Notes: generated by a model not told the origin, from the letters alone. Counted from the stretch's first letter, positions 41,050 through 50,884 are shown. The stretch is DNA of 64,000 nt from JAHDBG01 sp963922315 (GCA_963922315.1 CAWUID010000003.1:8605-72604); one strand, 5' to 3'. Made by a program: numbers and translations.

Positions 41050-42867
41050 TTATACATGACGTGCGTATTTTTTGCGTTCGTGTTCGTGCAGCCATTTTTT
41101 GCGCAGGCGAATCGCATCCGGGGTGATTTCAACCAACTCATCGTCCTGTATGAATTCAAGTGCCATTTCAAGGGTGACTTTGACCGGCGGTGTCAGAATG
41201 AGGGACTCATCTTTACCGGCGGCACGGATGTTAGTCAGTTGTTTGCCCTTCAATGGGTTCACGACCAGGTCGTTCTGGCGGGTATGCAGTCCGACAATCT
41301 GCCCCTCGTATACGGCTTCACCCGGTGTGATGTACAGGCGGCCGCGTTCCTGCAGGTTATATAACGCATACGCAAGTGCTTTGCCCTGTCCATTCGCGAT
41401 CAACACACCATTGGTGCGTTCTGCCAGTGAGCCGGATTGTGTCGGTGCATAATGCGCAAACACGTGATAGATCAGCCCGGTACCGGAGGTCATGGTCATA
41501 AAGTCGGTTTGTAGCCCCATCAGCCCGCGTGATGGGATGATATAGTCCAGGCGCACTCGCCCTTGTCCGTCCGGCACCATGTCCTGCAACTGGCCCTGAC
41601 GCGCACCGAGGGTTTCCATCACACTGCCCTGGTGTTGTGTTTCGATGTCGACAGTGAGCTGTTCGTAAGGCTCGCAACGTACGCCATCAATCTCACGAAA
41701 GATCACTTCCGGACGTGAGACGGCCAGCTCGAAGCCTTCGCGTCGCATGGTTTCTATCAGCACAGCCAGATGAAGTTCACCCCGCCCGGAAACCTGAAAC
41801 TTTTCTGGCTCTGTTCCTGGTGCGACGCGTAACGCGACGTTGTGGATCAGTTCGCGTTCCAGTCGTTCTTTCAGTTGCCGCGAAGTCAGGTATTGGCCCG
41901 ATTGCCCGGCGAAGGGGGAGTTATTCACCTGGAAGGTCATGGAAACGGTCGGTTCGTCCACGGTCAGTGCAGGTAATGCCTGGACCTGTTCCGGGTCGCA
42001 TAAGGTATCGGATACCTTGGGTGCGCTCAGCCCGGTGACGGCGATGATATCGCCGGCATGTGCCTGTTCGACCGGATGGCGTTCCAGCCCCAGATAGCCA
42101 TACACCAGCCCGACTTTCCCCCGGTAGGTTTGTTCGTCACGTTGTATCACGGTGATCGGTTGGTTGGGTTTGACACTGCCGCGCGTGATACGGCCGACTG
42201 CGATGGCACCAACATAGCTGTTGTAATCCAGATTTGAAATCTGCATCTGGAATGGCCCGACGGGATCAACTTCCGGTGCCGGGCAATGTTGCAGAATGGC
42301 ATCAAACAGCGGTACCAGATCGCCCTGGCGAGCTTCCGCATCGGTACTGGCATAGCCTTGCAGGGCCGAGGCATAGATCACCGGAAAATCCAGCTGATCT
42401 TCATTGGCACCCAGTTGATCAAACAGATCGAATACCTGGTTAATCACCCAGTCCGGGCGTGCACCCGGTTTATCGATTTTGTTCACCACCAGGATCGGGC
42501 GCAGGCCATGCGCAAATGCCTTCTGGGTAACAAACCGGGTTTGTGGCATCGGGCCTTCCTGGGCATCAACCAGGAGTAAGACTGAATCCACCATAGACAG
42601 AACACGTTCGACCTCACCGCCAAAATCGGCATGCCCGGGTGTATCGACGATATTGATATGGTAATCCTGCCAATGGATAGCGGTATTTTTTGCCAGAATG
42701 GTAATGCCGCGTTCTTTTTCCTGGTCGTTTGAGTCCAGCACTCGTTCTACCGTGCCGAAGCGTTCACCCAGAGTACCGGATTGTTTCAGTAATTCATCGA
42801 CCAGGGTCGTTTTGCCGTGGTCAACGTGTGCAATGATTGCTATGTTGCGGAGTGTGTCAGTCGCCAT
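41050..42867 (-). CDS. typA: Ribosome-associated GTPase TypA/BipA
   Basis: Translational GTPase involved in ribosome assembly and stress adaptation. The 605 residues begin MATDTLRNIAIIAHVDHGKTTL, with G2 KERGITI, G3 VDTPGHADFGGEVERVL and G4 VNKIDKPGARP. The C-terminal TypA-specific domain (FMTMTSGTGLIYHVFAHY, KGKQLTNIRAAGKDE) follows. The open frame extends 43 codons upstream into the protease gene, but MATDTL is the family start. The start codon overlaps the protease stop by one base, so the two are coupled. Confidence 0.97.
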   Translation of the reverse strand: MATDTLRNIAIIAHVDHGKTTLVDELLKQSGTLGERFGTVERVLDSNDQEKERGITILAKNTAIHWQDYHINIVDTPGHADFGGEVERVLSMVDSVLLLVDAQEGPMPQTRFVTQKAFAHGLRPILVVNKIDKPGARPDWVINQVFDLFDQLGANEDQLDFPVIYASALQGYASTDAEARQGDLVPLFDAILQHCPAPEVDPVGPFQMQISNLDYNSYVGAIAVGRITRGSVKPNQPITVIQRDEQTYRGKVGLVYGYLGLERHPVEQAHAGDIIAVTGLSAPKVSDTLCDPEQVQALPALTVDEPTVSMTFQVNNSPFAGQSGQYLTSRQLKERLERELIHNVALRVAPGTEPEKFQVSGRGELHLAVLIETMRREGFELAVSRPEVIFREIDGVRCEPYEQLTVDIETQHQGSVMETLGARQGQLQDMVPDGQGRVRLDYIIPSRGLMGLQTDFMTMTSGTGLIYHVFAHYAPTQSGSLAERTNGVLIANGQGKALAYALYNLQERGRLYITPGEAVYEGQIVGLHTRQNDLVVNPLKGKQLTNIRAAGKDESLILTPPVKVTLEMALEFIQDDELVEITPDAIRLRKKWLHEHERKKYARHV

Positions 42868-44186
42868 CAGGGTGTCGTGGGTTCCAGAGTTGCAATGGTC
42901 AGGTTGTTTTCGATCAGGTAGCGTTGTGCGACAGTGCGGACTTGTTCCGGGGTGACAGCGCGCAATCGTGCTACCTCTTCGGTGCTGAGGCGCCAATCCA
43001 GTCCGATGGTTGCCAGCAGGCCGATTTGCATGGCCTGGTAGAACAAGGAATCCTGTTCGTAGACCTTGGCGGCAACTGCCTGATTGATTACCCGGGTTAG
43101 TTCGGCAGGTGTCAGTAAATCTGTTTGTAGTCGGGTAATTTGTTGGAATAGTGCTTGTTGCAGATCGGCGATGGTGTGTTCATCTGTTGGTGTGCCGCTG
43201 AAATAAAACAGATTTGCCAGGCGGCTGTACGGATCATAGTTGGCACCGATACTGGCAGCGATGCGTTGTTTGCGCACCAGCTCGCCGGGCAGGCGGGCGC
43301 TGGCTCCTCCGTCCAGCAGGCTAGCCAGAATTGCCAGGGCATAAGGCTCCCAGTCTTCCGGGGTTTTGCCAATCACCGGGACTTTGTAGCCCAGCATCAG
43401 GTAGGGTTGTTGGGCTGGTGTCCGGACTGTGACCCGGGTGATGCCGTGTTGCTTTGGTTCCTGTTGTAGCTTCAGCGGAATGACGGTGCGGCGAGGTATC
43501 GGGCCGAAATAGCGTTTTGCCAGGGCTAACACAGCCTCTGGCTGTACGTCGCCGACCACGACCAGGACGGCATTGTTTGGTGCATACCATCGTTGGTACC
43601 AGACTTCCAGATCGGCAAGTTTCATCTGATTCAGATCCTGCATCCAGCCGATCACCGGGTTGCGATAAGGCGAGGCTCGCCAGGCGACTGCTTGTAGTTG
43701 TTCGTAAGTGCGTCCGGTCGGACTATCGTCAGTGCGCAGGCGGCGTTCTTCTTTGACCACTTCCAGTTCTTTGGCAAACTCAGCAGGTTGTAATACCAGA
43801 TGTTGCATCCGGTCTGCCTCCAGTGCCAGCATTGGTTCCAGATGTTCCGCAGCCAGGGTCGCGAAGTAGGCAGTGTAATCGCGTCCGGTAAATGCATTTT
43901 CGGTACCACCGAGGGCAGCGATCTGGCGTGAATATTCCCCCGGGCCATGCTGTTTGGTGCCCTTGAATAACATGTGTTCTAACACGTGCGATAAACCGGT
44001 TGAGCCGGTTTCTTCGTAGCTGCTGCCAACCTTGTACCAGATTTGTGCGACTACCAGCGGTGCCCGGTGATCCGGTTTGACGATCACCTGTAGTCCATTG
44101 TCCAGGTGATATTCGTGCACCTTGGTGGCGGCGATCAGTGGTGTGATCAGGCTGCTGAGAAAAATGATCAGAATCTGTCGGTTCAT
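42867..44186 (-). CDS. Periplasmic M16-family zinc protease
   Basis: Pitrilysin-type metalloprotease, 439 residues with an N-terminal signal peptide (about residues 1-20). The inverted zinc motif HVLEH (67-71) and downstream Glu147 (VVKEERR) give the complete HxxEH-x76-E set. The N-terminal half ends near RYFGPIPRR and the second half (LMLGYKVP, LASLLDGGASARLP) supplies the Arg/Tyr region. One-domain M16 proteins often act in pairs, and no inactive partner gene is adjacent. It lies between murU (two bases away) and typA, all leftward. Confidence 0.9.
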   Translation of the reverse strand: MNRQILIIFLSSLITPLIAATKVHEYHLDNGLQVIVKPDHRAPLVVAQIWYKVGSSYEETGSTGLSHVLEHMLFKGTKQHGPGEYSRQIAALGGTENAFTGRDYTAYFATLAAEHLEPMLALEADRMQHLVLQPAEFAKELEVVKEERRLRTDDSPTGRTYEQLQAVAWRASPYRNPVIGWMQDLNQMKLADLEVWYQRWYAPNNAVLVVVGDVQPEAVLALAKRYFGPIPRRTVIPLKLQQEPKQHGITRVTVRTPAQQPYLMLGYKVPVIGKTPEDWEPYALAILASLLDGGASARLPGELVRKQRIAASIGANYDPYSRLANLFYFSGTPTDEHTIADLQQALFQQITRLQTDLLTPAELTRVINQAVAAKVYEQDSLFYQAMQIGLLATIGLDWRLSTEEVARLRAVTPEQVRTVAQRYLIENNLTIATLEPTTP

Positions 44187-44188
44187 AT

Positions 44189-44878
44189 TCAGTGGGTGGT
44201 GAGGCGTTGACGTAAGGTGGTGAGGCGCTCGGGTGTCCCGATGTCCATCCAGTCGCCGGTGTACAGGGTGCCTGAGAGAGTGCCTGTCTCTGCGGCCTGT
44301 TGCAGGATGGGAGCGAGTGGGTAGGTGCCAGTTGGCAGGTGGCGGAACAGGTCGGGATGATACACGCCAATGCCGCTGTAGGTCAGCATCGGAGATGACT
44401 GGCAGGTCACACGTCCATCGGATGTCAGATGGAAATCACCGTGCGGGTGGTGGGTTGGATTCGGTACCAGGATCAGATGTGCCAGGTCACCTGTGGGTAA
44501 GCTGAGCTGGTTCAGTGCCAGGTCGCACCAGACATCGGCATTCACCAACAGAAAGGGCTGGTCGCCGAGCAATGGCAGTGCCTGACGGATGCCACCGCCG
44601 GTTTCCAGTCCGGCTGCAGGTGGTTCGGCAGAATAGGTGATCTGCACACCCCACTGTGTACCGTCGCCGAGGGCCTGGACGATCTGTTCACCCAACCAGG
44701 CATGGTTGATCACGATCCGGCGGATCTTAGCAGCAGCGAGACGGGTGATCTGCCATTCAATCAGCGAGCGGTCACCCACCATGAGCAAAGGCTTCGGGGT
44801 ATGCTCAGTCAGTGATCGCATGCGGGTGCCACGTCCGGCGGCCAGAATCATTGCTGTGCGCGGATGAACCTGAGGCAT
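44189..44878 (-). CDS. murU: N-acetylmuramate-1-phosphate uridylyltransferase MurU
   Basis: Nucleotidyltransferase that forms UDP-MurNAc from UTP and MurNAc-1-phosphate, bypassing de novo synthesis and fosfomycin-sensitive MurA. The 229 residues have the signature ILAAGRGTRMRSLTEHTPKPLL, then NADVWCDLAL (metal-binding Asp) and GDWMDIGTPERL. AmgK, which makes its substrate, is encoded at 17603-18604; in Pseudomonas the two are adjacent, here they are 26 kb apart. It overlaps rho by one base. A generic sugar nucleotidyltransferase is the alternative. Confidence 0.85.
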   Translation of the reverse strand: MPQVHPRTAMILAAGRGTRMRSLTEHTPKPLLMVGDRSLIEWQITRLAAAKIRRIVINHAWLGEQIVQALGDGTQWGVQITYSAEPPAAGLETGGGIRQALPLLGDQPFLLVNADVWCDLALNQLSLPTGDLAHLILVPNPTHHPHGDFHLTSDGRVTCQSSPMLTYSGIGVYHPDLFRHLPTGTYPLAPILQQAAETGTLSGTLYTGDWMDIGTPERLTTLRQRLTTH

Positions 44879-46137
44879 CAGGCGCGTTTCATGGCGGCAA
44901 AAAAGCTTTCGTTAGTCTGGGTTTTTTTCAGTTTGTCGTGCAAAAACTCCATCGCTGCGATTTCTTCCATCGGATGCAGGATTTTGCGCAGGATCCAGTA
45001 TTTTTGCAGTTCTTCTTCCGGTACCAGCAAGTCTTCACGGCGGGTGCCGGAATGGCTCACATGAATTGCCGGGAAAATGCGTTTTTCGGCAATCCGGCGG
45101 TTCAGGTGGATTTCCATGTTGCCGGTGCCCTTAAATTCTTCGTAGATCACATCATCCATGCGTGAGCCGGTTTCGATCAGAGCAGTGGCGATGATGGTCA
45201 GGGAGCCACCTTCTTCCAGGTTACGGGCTGCACCAAAAAATCGTTTTGGTTTCTGCAGCGCACTGGCATCCACCCCACCAGTCAGCAGTTTGCCGGACGA
45301 TGGCTGGACCGTGTTATAGGCACGAGCCAGGCGAGTGATCGAATCCAGGAGAATAACCACATCCTTGTTGTGTTCAACCAGCCGTTTTGCTTTTTCGATC
45401 ACCATCTCAGCAACCTGAATATGGCGTGTGGCTGCTTCATCAAATGTGGATGAGATCACCTCACCCTTCACGGAGCGGGCCATTTCGGTGACTTCTTCCG
45501 GGCGTTCATCAATCAGCAGGACGATCAGGTGACTATCCGGGTGGTTGGTCGCAATCGCCTGGGCAATATTCTGTAACAGCATCGTTTTACCCGCTTTTGG
45601 CGGAGCGACGATCAGACCGCGTTGTCCCTTACCAATCGGCGAGACAATGTCGATAATGCGCCCAGTCAGATCCTGAGTACTGCCATTGCCGACTTCCAGC
45701 TGATAGCGTTCGTCTGCGAATAACGGGGTGAAGTTTTCAAATAAAATTTTATTTTTGGTGGTTTCCGGATCTTCATAGTTGACCCGATCTACCTTCAGGA
45801 TGGCGAAATAGCGCTCATTATCTTTCGGTGGCCGAATCTGGCCGGAGACAGTATCGCCGGTGCGCAGGCCGAAACGACGGATCTGACTGGGCGAGACATA
45901 TAAATCATCCGGTCCGGCCAGGTAAGATGAACCACCGGCCCGCAGAAAGCCGAAGCCGTCTTGCAATACTTCCATCACTCCTTCGCCATGAATTGCCTCA
46001 CCACTTTTTGCCTGAGCCTTCAGGATAGCAAATACCAGATCCTGTTTCAGTGACCGGCCAGCTTGTTCAATGCGCATTTTGCGCGCCATTTTTTGTAGTT
46101 CTTCAACGGGTAATTGTTTCAGTTCATTTAAATACAT
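44878..46137 (-). CDS. rho: Transcription termination factor Rho
   Basis: Hexameric RNA translocase that ends transcription. The 419 residues begin MYLNELKQLPVEELQKMARKM. The RNA-binding cold-shock domain follows (GFGFLRAGGSSYLAGPDDLYVSPSQIRRFGL), then Walker A PPKAGKTML, LIVLLIDERPEEVTEM, the R-loop RLARAYNTV and Q-loop LTGGVDASALQKPKRFFGAARN. No large insertion is present. The 174-base leader up to alr is C-rich and G-poor on the RNA strand, fitting autogenous Rho-dependent attenuation. Confidence 0.98.
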   Translation of the reverse strand: MYLNELKQLPVEELQKMARKMRIEQAGRSLKQDLVFAILKAQAKSGEAIHGEGVMEVLQDGFGFLRAGGSSYLAGPDDLYVSPSQIRRFGLRTGDTVSGQIRPPKDNERYFAILKVDRVNYEDPETTKNKILFENFTPLFADERYQLEVGNGSTQDLTGRIIDIVSPIGKGQRGLIVAPPKAGKTMLLQNIAQAIATNHPDSHLIVLLIDERPEEVTEMARSVKGEVISSTFDEAATRHIQVAEMVIEKAKRLVEHNKDVVILLDSITRLARAYNTVQPSSGKLLTGGVDASALQKPKRFFGAARNLEEGGSLTIIATALIETGSRMDDVIYEEFKGTGNMEIHLNRRIAEKRIFPAIHVSHSGTRREDLLVPEEELQKYWILRKILHPMEEIAAMEFLHDKLKKTQTNESFFAAMKRA

Positions 46138-46140
46138 GTG

Positions 46141-46275
46141 ATGCTGCCTGCGGGGAGGATCAGAAGCTGGTGTGATGGGATATCAGACGGGGTGTCGGAA
46201 GTGCCGGGTGGCGCGCTGTCATAGCGGGATGATGTGATTCTGGAGAGAAGACAGGTGCGGAGTGTATGAGGAGCA
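46141..46275 (-). promoter_or_regulatory. Candidate rut-type leader for Rho autoregulation
   Basis: Read on the minus strand, the rho leader has long runs with many C and few G, such as CACTCCGCACCTGTCTTCTC, CATCATCCCGC and CCCATCACACCAGCTTC. This is the composition of Rho utilisation sites. Rho of E. coli limits its own transcription in the leader. Assignment is by composition only. Confidence 0.45.
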
Positions 46276-46297
46276 GCCTGCCAAATGCCAGCAGATA

Positions 46298-46303
46298 ATC
46301 TTA
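46298..46303 (-). promoter_or_regulatory. Candidate extended -10 element of the rho promoter
   Basis: On the minus strand TGCTAAGAT reads as an extended -10 (TGn then TAAGAT), about 160 bases before the rho start and just after the alr stop. No good -35 hexamer is visible at 17 bases. It would place the C-rich leader in the transcript. Confidence 0.35.
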
Positions 46304-46311
46304 GCACAGAT

Positions 46312-47379
46312 TTATTGATAATGCCGGAGGACTCGGGCAGTTACCCCGGTAAACAAGGTGTAGGGCACAGTTTGTGCCCAGGTTGCAACCTGATTGATGG
46401 GCAGCTCAGTGCCCCATAGCACGACCTGGTCACCACGTTGTGCCGGGATATCCGTCATGTCGATGGTCAGCATATCCATTGAAATGCGACCAACAATCCG
46501 CGCAGGTTGCTGGTTGATCATCACATAAGCATCATCCGTGATGCTGCGTGGATAACCGTCACCATATCCGATGCCGACTATACCGATCTGATGGGTTTTG
46601 TGTGCTTGCCAGAGGCCGTTATAGCCGACTCGATCACCTGCCTGAACCTGGCGGATGCCCAGCAGAGGGGCCGTCAATGTCATTACCGGTTGCAGATCGT
46701 AAGCACTGCCTGGTCTGGTGGGATGTGGTGCAGCGCCATACAACATCAGGCCAGGCCGTACCCAGTCAGCATGGCTGGCAGGCCAGTGCAGGATACCAGC
46801 GGAGTTGGCGATGGTTTGTGGCAGAAGATGTTGTTTGCCAAGCTTTGTCATCTGGTCCAGTTGTGGCTGCACGCTGGTATCTGCCGGATCATCTGCATTC
46901 GCCAGATGGGTCATCAGGCCACGCAGCCGGATCTGCTTGCAGCGACGTATTTGTTGGATGGCAGTGGCAGCTTCTGTCGGTGCCAGGCCTAACCGGTGCA
47001 TACCAGTATTGATCTTCAGCCAGCAACAGACTGGCTGGTCGGTATGATTCAAGAGTGTGATCTGGGATGTCTGGTGTACCACCAGTTGCAGGGTGTGATG
47101 AACGGCCAGGGTCAGCTCTTCTTGGTCGTGAACACCTTCCAGTAGCAGAATATCGGTAGTAATACCTGCCTCACGCAGGGTGATTGCTTCATGCAGGCGG
47201 GCGACTGCGAACATGTCGACCTGACCCTGAAGAGATTCTGCAACAGGTACCAGGCCGTGACCATACGCATCAGCTTTGATGACAGCGATGATCCGCTGCT
47301 CCGGTGCGTGTTGGCGAACCTGGGTCAGGTTGTGTTGCAGGGCGGTCAGGTTGATGCTGGCTTGTGGTCGCCAGTCCAT
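46312..47379 (-). CDS. alr: Alanine racemase
   Basis: PLP enzyme that makes D-alanine for peptidoglycan. The 355 residues contain the PLP lysine Lys35 (AVIKADAYGHG), KINTGMHRLG, GLMTHLANADD, the catalytic Tyr in RVGYNGLW, and IGYGDGYPRS with RISMDMLTIDMTD. The start overlaps the dnaB stop by one base; dnaB-alr is a common gammaproteobacterial pair. Confidence 0.97.
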   Translation of the reverse strand: MDWRPQASINLTALQHNLTQVRQHAPEQRIIAVIKADAYGHGLVPVAESLQGQVDMFAVARLHEAITLREAGITTDILLLEGVHDQEELTLAVHHTLQLVVHQTSQITLLNHTDQPVCCWLKINTGMHRLGLAPTEAATAIQQIRRCKQIRLRGLMTHLANADDPADTSVQPQLDQMTKLGKQHLLPQTIANSAGILHWPASHADWVRPGLMLYGAAPHPTRPGSAYDLQPVMTLTAPLLGIRQVQAGDRVGYNGLWQAHKTHQIGIVGIGYGDGYPRSITDDAYVMINQQPARIVGRISMDMLTIDMTDIPAQRGDQVVLWGTELPINQVATWAQTVPYTLFTGVTARVLRHYQ

Positions 47380-48803
47380 TACAGGCTGGTTCCGTAGGGA
47401 TCCTGAGCGAAATTATCAAACCGGGTATATTGACCCTGGAAAGTCAGATAAACAGTGCCGATCGGGCCATTTCTTTGTTTGCCGATGATGATTTCGGCCT
47501 TGCCTTTATCCTGGGTATCTTCGTTATACACTTCATCCCGGTAGATAAAGGTGATCAGGTCGGCATCTTGTTCGATGGCACCGGATTCACGCAGGTCGGA
47601 CATCACCGGGCGTTTGTTCGGGCGTTGTTCCAGGGAACGGTTCAACTGCGAGAGGGCGATCACCGGTACATTCAGTTCTTTGGCCATCGCCTTCAGTGAG
47701 CGTGAGATGGTCGATAACTCTGTGGCCCGGTTTTCTTTATTATCAGTGCCTTGCATCAGTTGCAGATAGTCGATGATCACCAGCCCCAGTGCTTTATGTT
47801 CGCGTTGCAGGCGACGACAGCGAGCGCGCAGTTCGGTCGGGGTCAGGGCAGGTGTGTCGTCAATGAACAGTTTGGCACGGCTGAGCAGGTTGACGGCTGA
47901 AGTAATGCGTGGCCAGTCATCGTCGGTCAGTTTGCCGGAGCGGATCGCTTGCTGATTGATGCGTCCGAGTGACGACAACATCCGTAATACGAGTTGTTCG
48001 CCGGGCATTTCCATCGAAAAGATCGCGACCGGCAGTTCGGTTGACAGGGCGACATGTTCGGCGATGTTCATTGCAAAGCTGGTTTTGCCCATCGACGGTC
48101 GTCCAGCGACGATGATCAGATCAGCATCCTGCAGTCCCAATGTTTTGTGATCAAAATCGTGAAAGCCACTCGCCAGCCCGGTCAGCTCTTTGCCGCTGCT
48201 GAACAGTTCTTCAATCTGATCAATGGCTGTCGCGAGAAGTGTATTAACCGGTTTAAACCCTGCTCGCCCACGGGCATGTTGTTCCGCGATCCGGAATACC
48301 TCCGATTCGGCCAGATCCAGCAGTTCGTTCACCCGTCGCCCTTGCGGACGGTAACCACTTTCCGCAATCTGATTGCCGACTCGAATCAGTTGGCGCGTAA
48401 CCGAATGTTCGCGCACGATACGGGCGTAGGACGGCACATTAGATGCATCCGGCGTATCATTGGCGAGTGCGCCCAGATACGGCATACCGCCGATGTCATT
48501 CAGTTGGTTGCTGCGTTCCAGCTCTTCAGCCAGGGTGACGATATCGAATGGCTGGTCGTCTTCATCCAGCTTCCGGATGGCGGCAAACAAAAGCTGATGC
48601 TCACGCCGGTAAAAATCTTCCGCAACCACCTGATCGGCGATTTTTTCCCAGGCCTGATTGTTCAGCATCAGACCGCCAAGCACGGCTTGTTCTGCCGGAA
48701 TTGAATGCGGCGGTACCCGCAGTGCATCCACATCCGGGTCGCCACTGGGTGGAATCGGTTCTGCTACGTAGGGTGGTATATCGTCAGACGGGTCAGTGGA
48801 CAT
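47379..48803 (-). CDS. dnaB: Replicative DNA helicase DnaB
   Basis: Hexameric 5'-3' helicase at the replication fork. The 474 residues have the N-terminal DnaG-interacting domain (SIPAEQAVLGGLMLNNQAWE) and linker (RGRAGFKPVNTLL). The RecA core follows with Walker A AGRPSMGKTSFA, Walker B VIIDYLQLMQ and FIYRDEVYNE. No intein is present. The 131-base gap upstream shows no clear promoter; the next gene leftward is alr. Confidence 0.97.
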   Translation of the reverse strand: MSTDPSDDIPPYVAEPIPPSGDPDVDALRVPPHSIPAEQAVLGGLMLNNQAWEKIADQVVAEDFYRREHQLLFAAIRKLDEDDQPFDIVTLAEELERSNQLNDIGGMPYLGALANDTPDASNVPSYARIVREHSVTRQLIRVGNQIAESGYRPQGRRVNELLDLAESEVFRIAEQHARGRAGFKPVNTLLATAIDQIEELFSSGKELTGLASGFHDFDHKTLGLQDADLIIVAGRPSMGKTSFAMNIAEHVALSTELPVAIFSMEMPGEQLVLRMLSSLGRINQQAIRSGKLTDDDWPRITSAVNLLSRAKLFIDDTPALTPTELRARCRRLQREHKALGLVIIDYLQLMQGTDNKENRATELSTISRSLKAMAKELNVPVIALSQLNRSLEQRPNKRPVMSDLRESGAIEQDADLITFIYRDEVYNEDTQDKGKAEIIIGKQRNGPIGTVYLTFQGQYTRFDNFAQDPYGTSL

Positions 48804-48934
48804 GATTACCAGATGGATTCGTTAATGTAGTTAAGCTGTGCCCGCACTGGCTTTGATTCATTTGATTCTGGTTGTTTTTTGATAGTGCTTCGTGCGGTGG
48901 GAGGATGAACAGAAATGATTTACCAGGTGAGACC

Positions 48935-50884
48935 TCAGGTTGCACGCTGAGCAGGTATGCGACGGGAGTATTTCAGGCCCAGGCCATACGCGGCCAGGTA
49001 GAGCAGGCTGGATTGAACCGGGCCGAAACCAAGTAATGGCACCGACAGTGCGTTGGCGATGCCGAATCCGGTCCAGAAAATCAGGCTGTTGTTTAACCTG
49101 TGTTGCAGTTGTTCAGCGAGCGGAAACAGGTCGCTGATCGGTGCCAGATTATCCTGGGTCAGGACGATCTGCGCTGTTTCGCTGGCGATGGGTGTTGCAC
49201 TATTCAGGCTGATGGAAACATTTGCCTGTTTCATCGCAATTGCATCATTCAGGCCGTCGCCGATAAAACACACATTCTTGCCTTGCGCCTGGTGTTGTTG
49301 CACTAAAGCCGCTTTGTCCTGCGGCAGCACATCGCTATACGCCGCATCCAGTCCCAGGCTGTCAGCCAGGCGCTGGGTTGGTGCCTGCTGATCACCGGAG
49401 ATAACGGCGATATGGGCAAAACCTCGTTGTCTGAGGCGGGCGATCAGGCCAGGGATTTCGGGGCGTAATCTGGGCCGCAGTTCCAGCATGCCTTGCAATG
49501 TACCATCTACCGCCACCAGTATCAGTGTATGCCCGGTTGCCGCCTGCATCGCTTGTCTGATGGTATCAGGCAGTTCGGCTTCCGTGCATTGTATTGCCTG
49601 CAGAATGAAACGCAGGCTACCGACTTGTACATGTTGTTGGTTGATCTGCACACTGACACCCAGACCCAAGTCATACTGGCTGTCGCTGACGGGTAGCAGA
49701 GTAAGGTTTTGTTGTTGTGCTTTGGTGACAATTGCCTGGGCAATCGGGTGTTCCAGACGTTGTTCGGCTGCAGCGGCCAGGCTCAGGAGCTGATCCGCAG
49801 TCTGATCGCCACAACAGGTGATATTCGCAACTTCCGGCAAAGTTTCGGTCAGGGTGCCGGTTTTGTCGAACAGCAGGGTGTCAATTTGTGGCAGCGATTC
49901 GAGTACCCGGCCATCTTTAATGAGTGCGCCTTGTTGGGTGATCGATTGCAGGTGGGCTGCGGTCTGTACTGAGAGCATCGCCCGCACCGAGTTCAGCGGT
50001 GCACTGTACAGAATGCTCAGTGCGGGAGAAACACCCAGAGCTGGCATGGACAGGGCGCTGATCGTAAAAGCAGGTAATACCGCTTGGTCCGCCCAGTGTT
50101 CGCCACGTAACTGGAGTGCTGTTTTGTAGTCCCGGGTTTGTTGTAACAGGGTATTCAGTTGCTGGATGCGGTTGTCTTCTCCGCTGTGTGCAGCCCGGAT
50201 CACCAGTCGGCCCCGGATCACCAGGGTTGCGGCCAGGGCGTTATCACCCACGGTTTTTTCTGCCGGATCCGCCTCGCCAGTCAGGGCCTGCTGGTCAACC
50301 AGTGCCATACCAGTTTCAATCCGGCCATCTACCGGAATGGTTTCACCGGTGTTGACCACAATCAGGTTGCCTGCTTGTACCTGTGTCAGCGGGATCTGGT
50401 GTTCCTGATTATCAGCATCCAGCCGCCACACCTGGCCAGGTGCCGAGTTGTAGGCGTCGGTGATCCATTGTGTCGCATTTTTGCGGCTCTTATGGGCATA
50501 ATGATTGCTTAAGTGGTACAACATATTCTGCATGCCAGCCGCAAAATAATTCCCTGACCCCAACATCAATAGTGTTACCAGGCTGGCATAGCTTTCATTC
50601 GTAGTGTGTTGGCTGTCTTGCCACTGATTCAGCGCATCGCGCAGGATCGGGTATATGTTATAGCTGATCACACCCACACTGATCAGCCCCAGAGGTGGAT
50701 ATAGCCAGCCGCCGCTGGCAAGCAGCATGGAAGCGGCACCGATTTTTGCCTGATGGGCATCTTCCCGGCTGGCGGCGATATCCGGGTCAACCTCTTTGGT
50801 TATCGCCGGAACGACTTTATGCCGGTTCAGCCAGTGAGTGCCGCAACAGACGCTGGTTAAAATGCCAAGATTAGCGAGCAGCAT
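48935..50884 (-). CDS. P1B-like P-type ATPase with SPA in place of the CPC metal motif
   Basis: Membrane cation pump-like protein of 649 residues. The phosphorylation motif DKTGTLT (Asp340), the HP motif in LEHPIAQAI and the hinge GDGLNDA are intact. The actuator loop reads LTGEADP instead of LTGES. In the transmembrane helix before the phosphorylation domain, where P1B pumps have CPC, the sequence is VSPALSILYSAP (Ser286-Pro287-Ala288), with no cysteine. There is no N-terminal heavy-metal-binding domain. Several helices precede the actuator (about 50-85 and 98-125). The substrate is therefore not predictable, and may not be a soft metal. It overlaps cysE by 14 bases. Confidence 0.8.
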   Translation of the reverse strand: MLLANLGILTSVCCGTHWLNRHKVVPAITKEVDPDIAASREDAHQAKIGAASMLLASGGWLYPPLGLISVGVISYNIYPILRDALNQWQDSQHTTNESYASLVTLLMLGSGNYFAAGMQNMLYHLSNHYAHKSRKNATQWITDAYNSAPGQVWRLDADNQEHQIPLTQVQAGNLIVVNTGETIPVDGRIETGMALVDQQALTGEADPAEKTVGDNALAATLVIRGRLVIRAAHSGEDNRIQQLNTLLQQTRDYKTALQLRGEHWADQAVLPAFTISALSMPALGVSPALSILYSAPLNSVRAMLSVQTAAHLQSITQQGALIKDGRVLESLPQIDTLLFDKTGTLTETLPEVANITCCGDQTADQLLSLAAAAEQRLEHPIAQAIVTKAQQQNLTLLPVSDSQYDLGLGVSVQINQQHVQVGSLRFILQAIQCTEAELPDTIRQAMQAATGHTLILVAVDGTLQGMLELRPRLRPEIPGLIARLRQRGFAHIAVISGDQQAPTQRLADSLGLDAAYSDVLPQDKAALVQQHQAQGKNVCFIGDGLNDAIAMKQANVSISLNSATPIASETAQIVLTQDNLAPISDLFPLAEQLQHRLNNSLIFWTGFGIANALSVPLLGFGPVQSSLLYLAAYGLGLKYSRRIPAQRAT

